From Candidatus Leptovillus affinis (GTDB lineage Bacteria > Chloroflexota > Anaerolineae > Promineifilales > Promineifilaceae): DNA of 64,000 nucleotides. A program made the translations under genes and the position numbers. The notes under the pieces were generated by a model that saw only the letters and a list, made by a program, of their open reading frames with translations, was not told the origin of the DNA and did not search any database. Positions 34,760 to 43,155 of this stretch are shown here, piece after piece. The first letter of the stretch is position 1. Every line of letters starts with the position of its first letter. The stretch lies in contig JADIYP010000006.1 of NCBI GenBank assembly GCA_016705235.1, forward strand, positions 496,001-560,000, written 5' to 3'.

Positions 34760-35557
34760 ATGCATGTCGTAAAAAGTTATCCGGATGGCATCTTTAATTG
34801 GGTAGATTTGTCCACGACGGACATTGCAGGAGCCAAAAAATTTTACAGTGCCCTGTTCGATTGGGAAACCGCAGACATTCCCATCGGTGACGGCGCTGAA
34901 TTTTACACCATGTTCAGGATAGATGGGCACAACGTCGCCGGTGGCGGCCCGCTGCCGCCGGAAATGCAGGCGCAAGGCATTCCCCCCTTTTGGACCTCCT
35001 ATGTCAAACATGACAACGCCGACGCAATTGCCCAAAACGTATCAGCCGCCGGAGGAATGCTGACTATGCCGCCCATGGATGTCATGGAAGAAGGGCGCAT
35101 GATGATGGCCCTGGACCCCACCGGCGCCTCCTTTGGCGTCTGGCAGCCCAAAAACCACATCGGCGCACAGGTAGTCAACGTGCCCAACGCCCTGGTGTGG
35201 AATGAACTGCAAACCCGCGACACCAACGCCGCCCGCGATTTTTATGGCGCGGTATTTGGTTGGGAATACGACACGGATGAGAACAACTATGTAATGTGCA
35301 AGACAAACGGCCGTGTCCAGGCCGGCATGATGGCCATCGACGACAGTTGGGGCGACGTACCCAACAACTGGTCCGTCTACTTCATGGTCGACGACCTGGA
35401 AGCCAAAGTCGCCAAAGTGGGCGAATTAGGCGGCAACATCCTCGTGCCCATCACCTCCGCCGGGGAAATGGGCAAATTCGCCGTCGTTCAGGACCCGCAA
35501 GGCGGCGTCTTCACCATCATGCACTTCAACGGCCCCGGCGACCCCCCGCCCGGCTGA
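34760..35557 (+). CDS. Two-domain VOC (glyoxalase-like) protein
   Basis: A 265-residue protein made of two vicinal-oxygen-chelate domains: residues 8-125 (NWVDLSTTDIAGAKKFYSALFDW, ending DPTGASFGVWQP) and 135-258 (VWNELQTRDTNAARDFYGAVFGW, ending DPQGGVFTIMHF). Such double-VOC proteins of the CFP-30 type are widespread, with possible hydroxylase or dioxygenase-like metal chemistry. The putative metal positions are not the standard His/Glu set, so function is open. An AAGGAGA site supports the start. Confidence 0.85.
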   Translation: MHVVKSYPDGIFNWVDLSTTDIAGAKKFYSALFDWETADIPIGDGAEFYTMFRIDGHNVAGGGPLPPEMQAQGIPPFWTSYVKHDNADAIAQNVSAAGGMLTMPPMDVMEEGRMMMALDPTGASFGVWQPKNHIGAQVVNVPNALVWNELQTRDTNAARDFYGAVFGWEYDTDENNYVMCKTNGRVQAGMMAIDDSWGDVPNNWSVYFMVDDLEAKVAKVGELGGNILVPITSAGEMGKFAVVQDPQGGVFTIMHFNGPGDPPPG

Positions 35558-35563
35558 AAGTAT

Positions 35564-35794
35564 TAGAGACTGGGAGACTGGAGACTTGTTAGTCTCCAGT
35601 CTCCCGTGCTGTAGCCGCGATTTCCTATCGCGCCTGTGGGAGCGGGGTAAGGATACCCCGGCTACAACCCAAAGACTTCATAATCTCCCAATCTCCCAGT
35701 CTCCCAGTCTGTGGGAGCGGGGTAAGGATACCCCGGCTACAACCCAAAGACTTCATAATCTCCCAATCTCCCAGTCTCCCAGTCTCCCAGTCTC
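35564..35794 (+). repeat. CTCCCAGT-rich repeat tract with a 75-base direct duplication
   Basis: GAGACTGGAGACTTGTTAG with its inverted copy opens the tract, and two near-identical 75-base units follow (35636-35710 and 35711-35785). Each holds GGGGTAAGGATACCCC and ends in CTCCCAGTCTCCCAGT microrepeats. Short low-complexity pieces such as these are common as intergenic islands in this window. No gene is supported here. Confidence 0.8.
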
Positions 35795-36421
35795 TCAGTC
35801 TCTCCCCATCAACCCCACCAACCGCTCCTCCAACGCCCCATAGCCCACCACTTCAATCTCCAACGGCAGGCCCAATTGCGCCGCCGCCCAGGCCGCCCGC
35901 TCGCGCAGGGCCGGGTCGTCGCGCTGCGCCAGGTAGACGACACGCGTGTAGTGGCGGAAATACTCCTCGCGCAGTTCCGGGTAGCGGTCCAGGCCCAGCC
36001 CTTCAACCACCAGATGATCAAACGACTGCACCAGATAGTCGGTGAGGAAGTAGGTGCCGGGCGCTTCGTCCATCAGGGCGGCGAAACGGCCGTCCCCATA
36101 CATCTCATAACAATGCGGCCCGGCCACCCGCTCCACACCCTCGGCGGCCAGCAGCGCGTCGAGCTGGCCGCCCGTGCCGCAGTCGCCATACACCACGATG
36201 ACGCGGGCGAACTGCCGCCGCGCTTCGTGGATGCGCCGGGCCACGGCCGTTGGAATCTTGTCCGGCGTGTTGTGCAGCAGCGACGGCAAAGCCAGCACCT
36301 CGGCGTCCCAGCCGTGGCGCTCTTTTAACGCCAGCACTTCCCGCGCCAACGCGCCGCAAGCAATCAGCGCCGTCGTGGAGTGGGGCAGAAGGGGAGCAGG
36401 GGAGAAGGGGCGATCAGCCAT
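35795..36421 (-). CDS. DUF1638 family protein
   Basis: A 208-residue cytosolic protein of the DUF1638 family. Visible marks are LIACGALAREVLAL near 20, LPSLLHNTPDKIP near 43, VIVVYGDCGTGGQLDALL near 73 and the C-rich GPHCYEMYGG-type block near 98. Conserved Cys at about 23, 80 and 102 could bind a metal. DUF1638 genes are frequent next to corrinoid methyltransferases (established genomic association); the reaction is unknown. The ATG overlaps the stop of the RACo gene by eight bases, so the pair is coupled. Confidence 0.8.
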   Translation of the reverse strand: MADRPFSPAPLLPHSTTALIACGALAREVLALKERHGWDAEVLALPSLLHNTPDKIPTAVARRIHEARRQFARVIVVYGDCGTGGQLDALLAAEGVERVAGPHCYEMYGDGRFAALMDEAPGTYFLTDYLVQSFDHLVVEGLGLDRYPELREEYFRHYTRVVYLAQRDDPALRERAAWAAAQLGLPLEIEVVGYGALEERLVGLMGRD

Positions 36422-38396
36422 GCCTGCGCCTCCTGCTTCTTCTCTCCCCCGCTCCCCCGCTCCTGCTCTCCCCCACTCCTCTGCCGCCCGGAAAGTGCAG
36501 CGCGGCCACAAACTCGGCCTGGAAGTCGGGGTCAACGGCCGTTTCCACATACGTCACCCGCTGCGCCACTTCTGCCGCCTCAAGGCGTTTGACGCGGTTG
36601 AGCAGGGCGATGCGCGCCCCGTCGCCGGCGGCGTTGCCCACGGCCGTTACGTTCTCCAGCGGGCAGTCGGGAATGAGGCCCAAAATCTGGGCGTGGCGCG
36701 GGTCAATGTAGCTGCCAAATGCCCCGGCCAGCACGATGCGCTCCACGGCCGTGACGCCCGCCCGGTTCATCAACAGTTTGGCCCCGGCATACAGGGCCGC
36801 TTTCGCCAGTTGGATGGCGCGAACGTCGGCCTGGGTGATGAGCAGCGCACGGCCGTTGCTCGTTTGTTCGCCCGTCGCCAGGACGTAGGCCCCGGCGCGG
36901 TCGGGCCAGATCAGGCGGTCGGTGGGGTGATCGGCGGTGAAACGGCCGTCCGCCCCCACAATGCCCGCCAGATACAACTCGGCCACGACCTCGATGATGC
37001 CGGAGCCGCAAATGCCCGCCGCCAGATACGCGGGCGGCTGGTCGGCCGCCCATTCATCCGACCAACGCGCCTCGCCGATTACCTGAAAACGGGCCGCGCC
37101 GCTGGCCGGATCAACCCGCACGCGCTCGATGGCTCCCGGCGCGGCGCGCATCCCGGCGCTGATTTGCGCCCCTTCAAAGGCCGGGCCGGTCGGGCTGGAG
37201 GCGCTGAGCAGCCATTCCCGGTTGCCCAGAACAATTTCGGCGTTCGTGCCCACATCCACCAGCAGGGTGATGGCTTCCTGGTGGTGGGGCGCTTCGGCCA
37301 GCAGCACGGCGACGTTGTCCGCGCCCACGTGGCCGGCTTCGGCGGGCAGGATGTGGACGTTGGCCCCCGGATGGAGGCGCAGCCCCAATTCGCGCGCCTT
37401 CACGTCCAGCGCGCCCTGGTTCGCCAGGGCGAAGGGCGCCTGCCCCAATTCCACCGGGTCGATGTTGAGGAAAATGTGGGTCATGGTGGTGTTGCCCACG
37501 ACCACCGCCTCGTGGATGTCGCGGGCGTGCCAACCGGCGGCGCGGGCAGCCTGGGCGGCCAGTTTGTTGAGGGTGGTGATGACGGCCGTGTGCAGTTTCG
37601 CCAGCCCATCTTTATGCAGCATGGCGTACGAGACGCGGCTCATCAAATCCTCGCCGTAGGCCACCTGCGGGTTCATGGCCGACTCGGTAGCTAAAATCGC
37701 CCCGGTGCGCAAATCGCACAGGTGGGCGGCGATGGTGGTGCTGCCCACGTCCACGGCCAGCCCAAAGATGCCCTCGTGGTAGCCGGGGCGCACGTCGATC
37801 ACCTCGCGCGCCTGCCACACAATCACAGTGACGGCCCAATCGCCCTGGCGCAGGGCGTCTTGCAGGCGGCGCAGCGCGGGCAGGTCGATGGTCAGATCGG
37901 CCAACTGCCACTGCGCGGCCAGGGCGTCTTGCAGGCGGCCCCAGTCGCCGCGGTGGTGGCCCAATTCGGCCGGCTCCACGGTGACGTAAAGCTGGCGGAT
38001 GGCCGGGTCCACGTCGATGACGCGCTCCCCGGCGCTTTTGCGGATGATTTGTTTGTGGGCGCGGCTTTCTTCGGGCACGGTGAGCAGCACGTCGCCCTGC
38101 ACGCGGGCGGCGCAGGCCAGACGGCCGTCGGCACACCCCAATTTTGCCAGATGCGCGGCCTCGTCGGGGGCGACGGCCGTCAGATTTTCCGCGCGCGAGA
38201 CCAGGCCGTGTTTGGGGAAATCGCCCGCCTCGACGCGCACCAGGCATTTGTGGCAGGTTAAGCGCCCGCCGCAAATGCTCTCGAGATCGACGCCCAACTG
38301 CTGCGCAGCGGCCAGAACGGCCGTGCCCGCCGCCACCCGCCCGCGCCGCCCGGAAGGCATGAAAATAACCTGGGGATTGTCGTGGTTTTCAACCAT
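36414..38396 (-). CDS. Corrinoid-activating ferredoxin/ASKHA protein (RACo-like)
   Basis: A 660-residue protein. The N-terminal 2Fe-2S domain has C42, C48 and C51 (CX5CX2C) and C95. The rest is the RACo linker and ASKHA ATPase fold (DUF4445) with AVDVGSTTIAAHL near 245, VVVGNTTMTHIFL near 312, LLVDVGTNAEIVLG near 386 and GICGSGIIEVVAEL near 470. RACo uses ATP to push electrons onto the inactive Co(II) corrinoid and restore Co(I). I choose ATG 38396; an upstream in-frame ATG (38507) would add a 37-residue arm made of seven-residue KEPSS repeats from a DNA tandem array. No corrinoid protein is in the window. Confidence 0.87.
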   Translation of the reverse strand: MVENHDNPQVIFMPSGRRGRVAAGTAVLAAAQQLGVDLESICGGRLTCHKCLVRVEAGDFPKHGLVSRAENLTAVAPDEAAHLAKLGCADGRLACAARVQGDVLLTVPEESRAHKQIIRKSAGERVIDVDPAIRQLYVTVEPAELGHHRGDWGRLQDALAAQWQLADLTIDLPALRRLQDALRQGDWAVTVIVWQAREVIDVRPGYHEGIFGLAVDVGSTTIAAHLCDLRTGAILATESAMNPQVAYGEDLMSRVSYAMLHKDGLAKLHTAVITTLNKLAAQAARAAGWHARDIHEAVVVGNTTMTHIFLNIDPVELGQAPFALANQGALDVKARELGLRLHPGANVHILPAEAGHVGADNVAVLLAEAPHHQEAITLLVDVGTNAEIVLGNREWLLSASSPTGPAFEGAQISAGMRAAPGAIERVRVDPASGAARFQVIGEARWSDEWAADQPPAYLAAGICGSGIIEVVAELYLAGIVGADGRFTADHPTDRLIWPDRAGAYVLATGEQTSNGRALLITQADVRAIQLAKAALYAGAKLLMNRAGVTAVERIVLAGAFGSYIDPRHAQILGLIPDCPLENVTAVGNAAGDGARIALLNRVKRLEAAEVAQRVTYVETAVDPDFQAEFVAALHFPGGRGVGESRSGGAGERRSRRRRHG

Positions 38397-38408
38397 AGCG
38401 ATACCAAT

Positions 38409-38613
38409 CGGCCGTTCCTTCACGCCGGATGACGGTTCCTTCGCGTCGGATGACGGTTCCTTCACGCCGGATGACGGTTCCTTCGCGTCAGATGACGGTT
38501 CCTTCACGCCGGATCGGATGACGGTTCCTCAGCGTCGGATGACGGTTCCTCAGCGTCGGATGACGGTTCCTCAGCGTCGGATGACGGTTCCTCAGCGTCG
38601 GATGACGGTTCCT
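38409..38613 (+). repeat. 21-base tandem repeat array
   Basis: About nine and a half units of GATGACGGTTCCTTCGCGTC-type 21-mers. The first five alternate two versions (TTCACGCCG and TTCGCGTCG); after a five-base insertion, four nearly identical CAGCGTCG units follow. The alternation suggests duplication of a 42-base dimer. The array lies at the 5' end of the RACo gene and reads in frame with it for its first part. Confidence 0.9.
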
Positions 38614-38615
38614 CA

Positions 38616-38833
38616 CAGCAATTCTCAATTTAACCAGAAATGTGTCATGCTGAGAGCCTGTGCTGAGGCCGCCGAAGCATCCTCCGAAGCATCTCCTTCT
38701 TCTGGTGGAGCGGGATGCTTCCCCGTTCGACGTTGCTCAGGGCCGAAGACTCCGCTCAGCATGACAGTTCAGCGTAAATTGCAAAGAAATTACCTTGTTC
38801 GCACGAATGCCTGATCTAAATTGAGAATTCCTG
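38616..38833 (+). mobile_element. MITE-like element, copy A
   Basis: Inverted ends CAGCAATTCTCAATTT and AAATTGAGAATTCCTG enclose a second inverted pair TGTCATGCTGAG/CTCAGCATGACA. The element is about 218 bases with no open frame, thus non-autonomous. Near-identical copies lie at 61.8-62.2 kb. This one has an additional GTTCGACGTTGCTCAGGGC-type segment in its middle. No transposase is in the window. Confidence 0.75.
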
Positions 38834-38846
38834 GGTTCCTCAGCCA

Positions 38847-38880
38847 AGACTTGACAGGTTTAAGAAAACCTGTCAAGTCT
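38847..38880 (-). terminator. Perfect hairpin after the aspartoacylase gene
   Basis: AGACTTGACAGGTTT and AAACCTGTCAAGTCT pair perfectly over 15 bases with a four-base loop, five bases past the stop of the minus-strand gene. There is no T run, so it may end transcription weakly or protect the mRNA end. Confidence 0.5.
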
Positions 38881-38884
38881 ACGC

Positions 38885-40006
38885 TCAAACTTTGTAGAAA
38901 TCGTCGGGGTAGGGAGCGACCACGGGGTCTTCGTCGCGGATGGAGAGGTGGACAACGGTGTCGCCGGGGTAGAAGTAGATGCCGTGTTCGCGGCCAATGA
39001 CGAAGCCGTCATGCTCGGAGCGGAGGGGGTTGGTGGGTAACGGCCGTCCCCACACGTCAAACAACTCGGCCAGCGGGTCGCCCTTCTGCACCCGGTCGCC
39101 CGACTGTACACAGTGCAGGGCGATGCAGGCTTCTTTGATTCGCGCGCCTTCGCTGCGCCGGGTGCGGAAGCCGGGGTCCACCACGGCAATGCCGGTGATC
39201 GGCTCCATCGGGCCAGCCAACATGCCCGCCCAGCGCAGCACGTTGCGCGTGCCGGCCACCGACGCGGCCACCATCACCGGGTCGGGCATCAGGCCGGTGC
39301 CCAGTTCCACCGTGAAGCTGGGAATGCCGCCCACGAGCAGCGCCGCGCCGGTCGTCGAGCGGTGCAGGTCTTGCTTGATGTAATACTTGGACGGGAATTC
39401 GGTGATGACGGTGTGGCCGTAGGCAGCCATCATCTCATCTTGTTTGACGGCCAGGGCTTCGGCGGCGGCCTTGTTTTTCTCCGCCTCCTGGTCGGTGCGG
39501 TACAGCACCCGATCGCGGAAGACAAAGGAAATGGAGTCGATCCAGGCGTTGTGGTAGTCGATCATGAAATCGGCCGTTTCTTTGATGTGCTCAAACAGGC
39601 GGGCGAAGGCAATTTCCACCGAGGATGGGGCTTCTTCGTCCGGGTCCTGGGGTTTGGCCGGTTTGCCATCCGGCCACATGCGGTTGGGGTTCTTGGGCAG
39701 GTGATAGGGGACGTACTCTTTGGTCCGCAGGCCGGCCGGGCTAAGCGCGGGCAGGGCGATAATCGTGCCGCGCAGTTGGTCCACCAACTGCTGGTTAATG
39801 AGCCGGTAAAGCACCGTGGGGCCGGTATGCTCCGGGCCGTGAATGCCGGCCGTCAGCCAGATGCAGGGACCGTCCTCCTTGCCCTGGGCGATGATGACCG
39901 GTAGATAATCTTCGTGGCCGGTGGGATGGGTGATGGCGTCCCACTGGCCGTACTGGATGGTTCCGGGTTGGGCAACGGCCGTGCCCAAAGCAATTTGTTT
40001 TGTCAT
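38885..40006 (-). CDS. Succinylglutamate desuccinylase/aspartoacylase family enzyme
   Basis: A 373-residue zinc carboxypeptidase-like (M14-related) amidohydrolase. The zinc ligands are H56 and E59 in GIHGPEHTG and H152 in DYHNAW; the substrate-binding Arg is in NPNRMWP near 109. The C-terminal 90 residues form the small beta domain usual in these proteins (GDRVQKGDPLAELFDVWG). The family cleaves N-acyl amino acids such as N-acetylaspartate or succinylglutamate. AGGAGGAAG precedes ATG 40006. It sits in the minus-strand run upstream of RACo. Confidence 0.86.
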   Translation of the reverse strand: MTKQIALGTAVAQPGTIQYGQWDAITHPTGHEDYLPVIIAQGKEDGPCIWLTAGIHGPEHTGPTVLYRLINQQLVDQLRGTIIALPALSPAGLRTKEYVPYHLPKNPNRMWPDGKPAKPQDPDEEAPSSVEIAFARLFEHIKETADFMIDYHNAWIDSISFVFRDRVLYRTDQEAEKNKAAAEALAVKQDEMMAAYGHTVITEFPSKYYIKQDLHRSTTGAALLVGGIPSFTVELGTGLMPDPVMVAASVAGTRNVLRWAGMLAGPMEPITGIAVVDPGFRTRRSEGARIKEACIALHCVQSGDRVQKGDPLAELFDVWGRPLPTNPLRSEHDGFVIGREHGIYFYPGDTVVHLSIRDEDPVVAPYPDDFYKV

Positions 40007-40025
40007 GCCTTCCTCCTGCAAAAAT

Positions 40026-40058
40026 AGATTTGTCAAATCTTAAAGATTTGACAAATCT
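40026..40058 (-). terminator. Perfect hairpin between oxidoreductase and aspartoacylase genes
   Basis: AGATTTGTCAAATC and GATTTGACAAATCT pair over 14 bases with a five-base loop, overlapping the stop codon of the oxidoreductase gene. The design matches the hairpin at 38847-38880, so each end of the aspartoacylase gene carries one. Confidence 0.5.
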
Positions 40059-41625
40059 AAGGGCTGCTTTTCAGCACTTCGCGCGCGGCGTTGTAGCCCG
40101 GCGCGCCGGTGACGCCGCCGCCGGGGTGCGTGCCCGCGCCGCACAAATATAAATTCTCGATGGGCGTGCGATACTGCCCCCAGGCCGAAACCGGCCGCAT
40201 CACCAGCAGCTGCTCCAGCCCCATCTGCCCGTGGTGAATGCTGCCCTCGGTGAGGCCGACGGTTTGCTCCCAGTCCAGCGGCGTAAGAATCTGGCGGTGG
40301 GAGATGAGAGATTGGAGATTGGGTGAATAAGGGGCAAGGGCGTCGAGGATGAGGTCGCCTAACGCTTCGCGCTCGCTGGTCCAGTCGCCATCGCGCAGGC
40401 AGTAGGGGGCGTACTGCATGGTAATGGTCATGATGTGCTGCCCGGCGGGGGCCAGCGTGGGGTCGGTGAGCGTGGGGATGGTGGCGTCGAGGAAGGGGTG
40501 GGCGGAGATACGGCCGTATTTGGCATCATCGGCCGCTTTTTCCAGGTAAGTCAGGCTGGGCGCGAGGCGAATCCGGCCGGTGAGTTGGGCTTCATCGCTC
40601 TGCCCGACAAATTCCGGCAGGCCGGACAGCGCCAGATTCAGCTTAGCCGTGCAGCCGCGATAGATGATGTTGCGCACAGCGCGCATAAAGCGCGGCTCCA
40701 ACTTTTGCGGCCCGACCAGATCAAAAAAGGTGCGGCGCGGATCGGCGTTGGACACGACAGTCCGGGCGGCGATTTCTGAACCGTCGGCCAGAAGCACGCC
40801 GGTGGCCTGCCCATCGTCGTTGACCTGGATGTGGGCAACGGCCGTGCCGGTGCGGATTTCCGCGCCAAACTGCCGGGCGGCGCTGGCCAGAGCAGCTGAT
40901 AGCTGGCCGATGCCGCCGAGGGGGGAACGGCCGTTCAGCCAGCCATTGATGTGTTGGTAAAACAGCATCAGCGTCGTGCCCGCCGCGCGCGGCCCCAACT
41001 GGTTGCCGGTGATGGCGTCCGCGCCAATCGCCCCCTTCAGCGCGTCGCTCTCAAACCAATCGTCGAGATATTCCTGCGCCGCCAGGGGCAGCACGCGCAT
41101 GAATTCCATCATCTCCGGGCCGCCCAGGCGTTTAAGCTGCCAGCCCACCTTGCCCCAACCGGCGTCGCCCAGGCCCAGAGCCATCAGGTCGGGTGGCGTT
41201 TGCAGCATCATACCCTGCAAGACGGCGGCAAAGCGGCCCACCTGCCGGGCAAATGCCGGGTATCGCTCCGCGTCGCGCGGGCTGAAGCGGGCGATTTCGC
41301 CTACAGTTTTGGCTTCGTCGCGCCAGAGGGTCAGGGAACGGCCGTCGGGCTGTGGCGCAAAAACGGCCGCCGGGCTTTGCCGAAATTCCAGACCGTGCAT
41401 CTTTAGGAACAGGTCTTTGACGATGGTTTCCTGGAACATGCCGGCGTCGGCTGCGCCGGTGTTCACCTTAAAACCGGGCCACACTTCCTCTGTGGCTGCC
41501 GCCCCGCCCAGCACGTCACGGGCCTCTAACACCAGCACTTTTTGGCCGGCTTTGGCCAGGTAAACGGCCGTTACCAATCCATTGTGCCCGCCGCCAATAA
41601 CAATTGTGTCATATTGATTGTTCAT
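40057..41625 (-). CDS. PYROXD2-like FAD oxidoreductase (phytoene-desaturase fold), copy 1
   Basis: A 522-residue flavoprotein. The dinucleotide motif IGGGHNGLVTAVYLAKAG near 10 and LEARDVLGGAAATEE near 34 place it in the CrtI/PYROXD2 group, and the C-terminal YLCGAGTHPGGGVTGAPGYNAAREVL completes the FAD site. These enzymes desaturate or oxidise carotenoid-like or other substrates; with no carotenoid genes here the substrate is unknown. Its paralogue lies at 43156-44736. Its ATG overlaps the vapC stop by four bases, an odd junction. Confidence 0.85.
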   Translation of the reverse strand: MNNQYDTIVIGGGHNGLVTAVYLAKAGQKVLVLEARDVLGGAAATEEVWPGFKVNTGAADAGMFQETIVKDLFLKMHGLEFRQSPAAVFAPQPDGRSLTLWRDEAKTVGEIARFSPRDAERYPAFARQVGRFAAVLQGMMLQTPPDLMALGLGDAGWGKVGWQLKRLGGPEMMEFMRVLPLAAQEYLDDWFESDALKGAIGADAITGNQLGPRAAGTTLMLFYQHINGWLNGRSPLGGIGQLSAALASAARQFGAEIRTGTAVAHIQVNDDGQATGVLLADGSEIAARTVVSNADPRRTFFDLVGPQKLEPRFMRAVRNIIYRGCTAKLNLALSGLPEFVGQSDEAQLTGRIRLAPSLTYLEKAADDAKYGRISAHPFLDATIPTLTDPTLAPAGQHIMTITMQYAPYCLRDGDWTSEREALGDLILDALAPYSPNLQSLISHRQILTPLDWEQTVGLTEGSIHHGQMGLEQLLVMRPVSAWGQYRTPIENLYLCGAGTHPGGGVTGAPGYNAAREVLKSSP

Positions 41626-42011
41626 GGTTCTGTTTCCATCACGTCAATATCGATGATCTGGCTGACCAGGCGGAAATGTTTGTCCAAAGAATAAATCTGA
41701 CAACCACTCTGCCGGACATTCTGGGCAATCAGCAAATCCGGTATGCCCAACCCATTAAACCCAGCCTCCAGACATTTCACCTGAAACTCGATGATCTCCG
41801 CCCATTCGATTTTCAAGGGCAGTTTCTCTAGCGCATTCAGGAGGCGAATAATGCTTGTTTGCTTTTTTAGCCGCAAAAAGGGGACCAGTTCGGCCAGAAT
41901 GATGTCATTGATGACGAGTAAGTTCTCGTCGATCAACCAGTCCAGACTCGTTGCGTTTTCGCCGCTCCTGAAATAATCAATCCACACAGAACTATCGACT
42001 AAAACCCGCAT
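41622..42011 (-). CDS. vapC: VapC-type PIN-domain toxin
   Basis: A 129-residue PIN ribonuclease. The acidic metal-binding set is complete: D6 in VDSSVWIDYF, E41 in ILAELVPF, D92 in GIPDLLIAQ and D110 in SLDKHF. VapC toxins cut tRNA or rRNA under stress. The ATG overlaps the antitoxin stop (TAATG), the standard coupling of VapBC pairs. Its 3' end overlaps the next oxidoreductase start, so the pair has landed inside an operon without breaking it. Confidence 0.9.
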   Translation of the reverse strand: MRVLVDSSVWIDYFRSGENATSLDWLIDENLLVINDIILAELVPFLRLKKQTSIIRLLNALEKLPLKIEWAEIIEFQVKCLEAGFNGLGIPDLLIAQNVRQSGCQIYSLDKHFRLVSQIIDIDVMETEP

Positions 42012-42205
42012 TACGGCCGTTTCCTCAACTGGTCCAAATCAATCTCCAGGTCAACTGCGCCTTTGTACTGCTTCAGATCGGCGATGGTCGATTTTCGCAC
42101 CAATTCTTCCAGGGCAAGAATAATGACTTTCGTTTTGGTGTTGGTATTGGAGACCTGCATGGCCTTTTCCAATAACTCTTCAGGCAAATCCAGCGTCGTT
42201 CTCAT
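42011..42205 (-). CDS. vapB: VapB-type antitoxin
   Basis: A 64-residue antitoxin with an N-terminal ribbon-helix-helix: MRTTLDLPEELLEKAMQVSN, then KTKVIILALEELVRKS, typical of the VapB/PSK_trans_fac group. The acidic C-terminal arm (about 45-64) should wrap and block VapC. Start 42205 fits homologues; the longer frame has an AT-rich leader. It should repress its own operon. Confidence 0.85.
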   Translation of the reverse strand: MRTTLDLPEELLEKAMQVSNTNTKTKVIILALEELVRKSTIADLKQYKGAVDLEIDLDQLRKRP

Positions 42206-42284
42206 AAGCCCACTCCTATATTCGCAAATTATATGCACAATTTTATCAATTTATGCATAATCACTCAAGGAGGAATGATTTCCG

Positions 42285-43007
42285 CTAGCCAGACGCCTCT
42301 CTGGGTTGGCGCACTTTTTGCGTCGCCGGACGGTGCGCCGTCGCCAGCAAAAAGCCGATAAAAATCAGAATGCTGCCCAGCAGTTCGCTCAGATAAAGGT
42401 AAGTGGGCTGCCCCAGCCGGGCAAACGTGCCGCCCAACGCCGGCGACAGACCGCCCAGGGCGATGAAGATATTGCCCCACATGCGATTGAGCAAAATGCG
42501 TTTGCGCCAGAACAGCCAGGCGGAATAAATCGCGCCGCCGATGAGGGTAATGGTTCCATAAATGTTGAAAAACGGCGTCATCAGGCGCACGCCGCCGGGC
42601 GGCAGGATGGCTTTGTACTGCCCGGTCAGGCTCTCGCCCAGGATGAAGGCGGCTTCGTTGAGCGGGGTGAGAAATATCCAGAGCAGGCCGATGGCGGAGC
42701 CGATGATGACAAAGGCAAGCGTGACCTGGGGCCACGGCCGTTTCCGCACCAACAGAAACACCGTCCCCTGCCCCAACCAGGCCGCCACGACGAGCGCGCC
42801 CGCCCAGTACCACAGGCGGAAGAAAAACGCGCTCCAGGTCAGCGCCAGGACGGCTTCGCTGAGCACGCCGAGCGTGTAAAAGCTCAGGCCAATGCCCCAA
42901 ATGAGCAAATGGGTGCCCCGGCGATGGCTGTAGCGATAAAACACAACGGCCGTAAAGATGAGGGTGATCACGGCCGTGATAGCAGGAATCAAAAAGTCAA
43001 CTGTCAA
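42285..43007 (-). CDS. Seven-helix membrane protein of unknown function
   Basis: A 240-residue protein with about seven hydrophobic helices (starts near 5, 33, 62, 97, 138, 166, 190) and a short basic C-terminus. I do not recognise a named family. The layout resembles small 7TM proteins of Chloroflexota and other bacteria with no known role. It lies between the two FAD oxidoreductase genes and the TA module on the same strand. No signal of an enzyme is visible. Confidence 0.7.
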   Translation of the reverse strand: MTVDFLIPAITAVITLIFTAVVFYRYSHRRGTHLLIWGIGLSFYTLGVLSEAVLALTWSAFFFRLWYWAGALVVAAWLGQGTVFLLVRKRPWPQVTLAFVIIGSAIGLLWIFLTPLNEAAFILGESLTGQYKAILPPGGVRLMTPFFNIYGTITLIGGAIYSAWLFWRKRILLNRMWGNIFIALGGLSPALGGTFARLGQPTYLYLSELLGSILIFIGFLLATAHRPATQKVRQPREASG

Positions 43008-43026
43008 AATCCAATTCTCCCTAAGC

Positions 43027-43155
43027 GTTTATTTGGGTCTTTCGGATTGCGTTTGGGTTTTCGTGAGGCGTGATACGTGATGCGTGAAGTCTCTCTGCTC
43101 ACGCATCACGTATCACGCCTCATGGAACGCCAACCCCTGAACGCTCAAAGACCTT
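43027..43155 (+). repeat. Inverted element with a 24-base perfect stem
   Basis: TGAGGCGTGATACGTGATGC... (43064-43087) pairs perfectly over 24 bases with 43099-43122, with loop AGTCTCTCTGC. Outer arms GGTCTTTCGGATTGCG and CGCTCAAAGACC are weaker. The loop and stem share sequence with the element at 23159-23321, so they are one family. Confidence 0.85.

Noticed and set aside
36174..37694. 506-codon open frame on the plus strand
   Set aside because: It is antisense to the RACo gene, which has clear domains. Its composition (Gly/Arg/Ala/His-rich, no motifs) is that of a GC-rich shadow frame.
38409..38613. CRISPR array
   Set aside because: The 21-base units are direct tandem repeats without spacers, and no cas gene is present.
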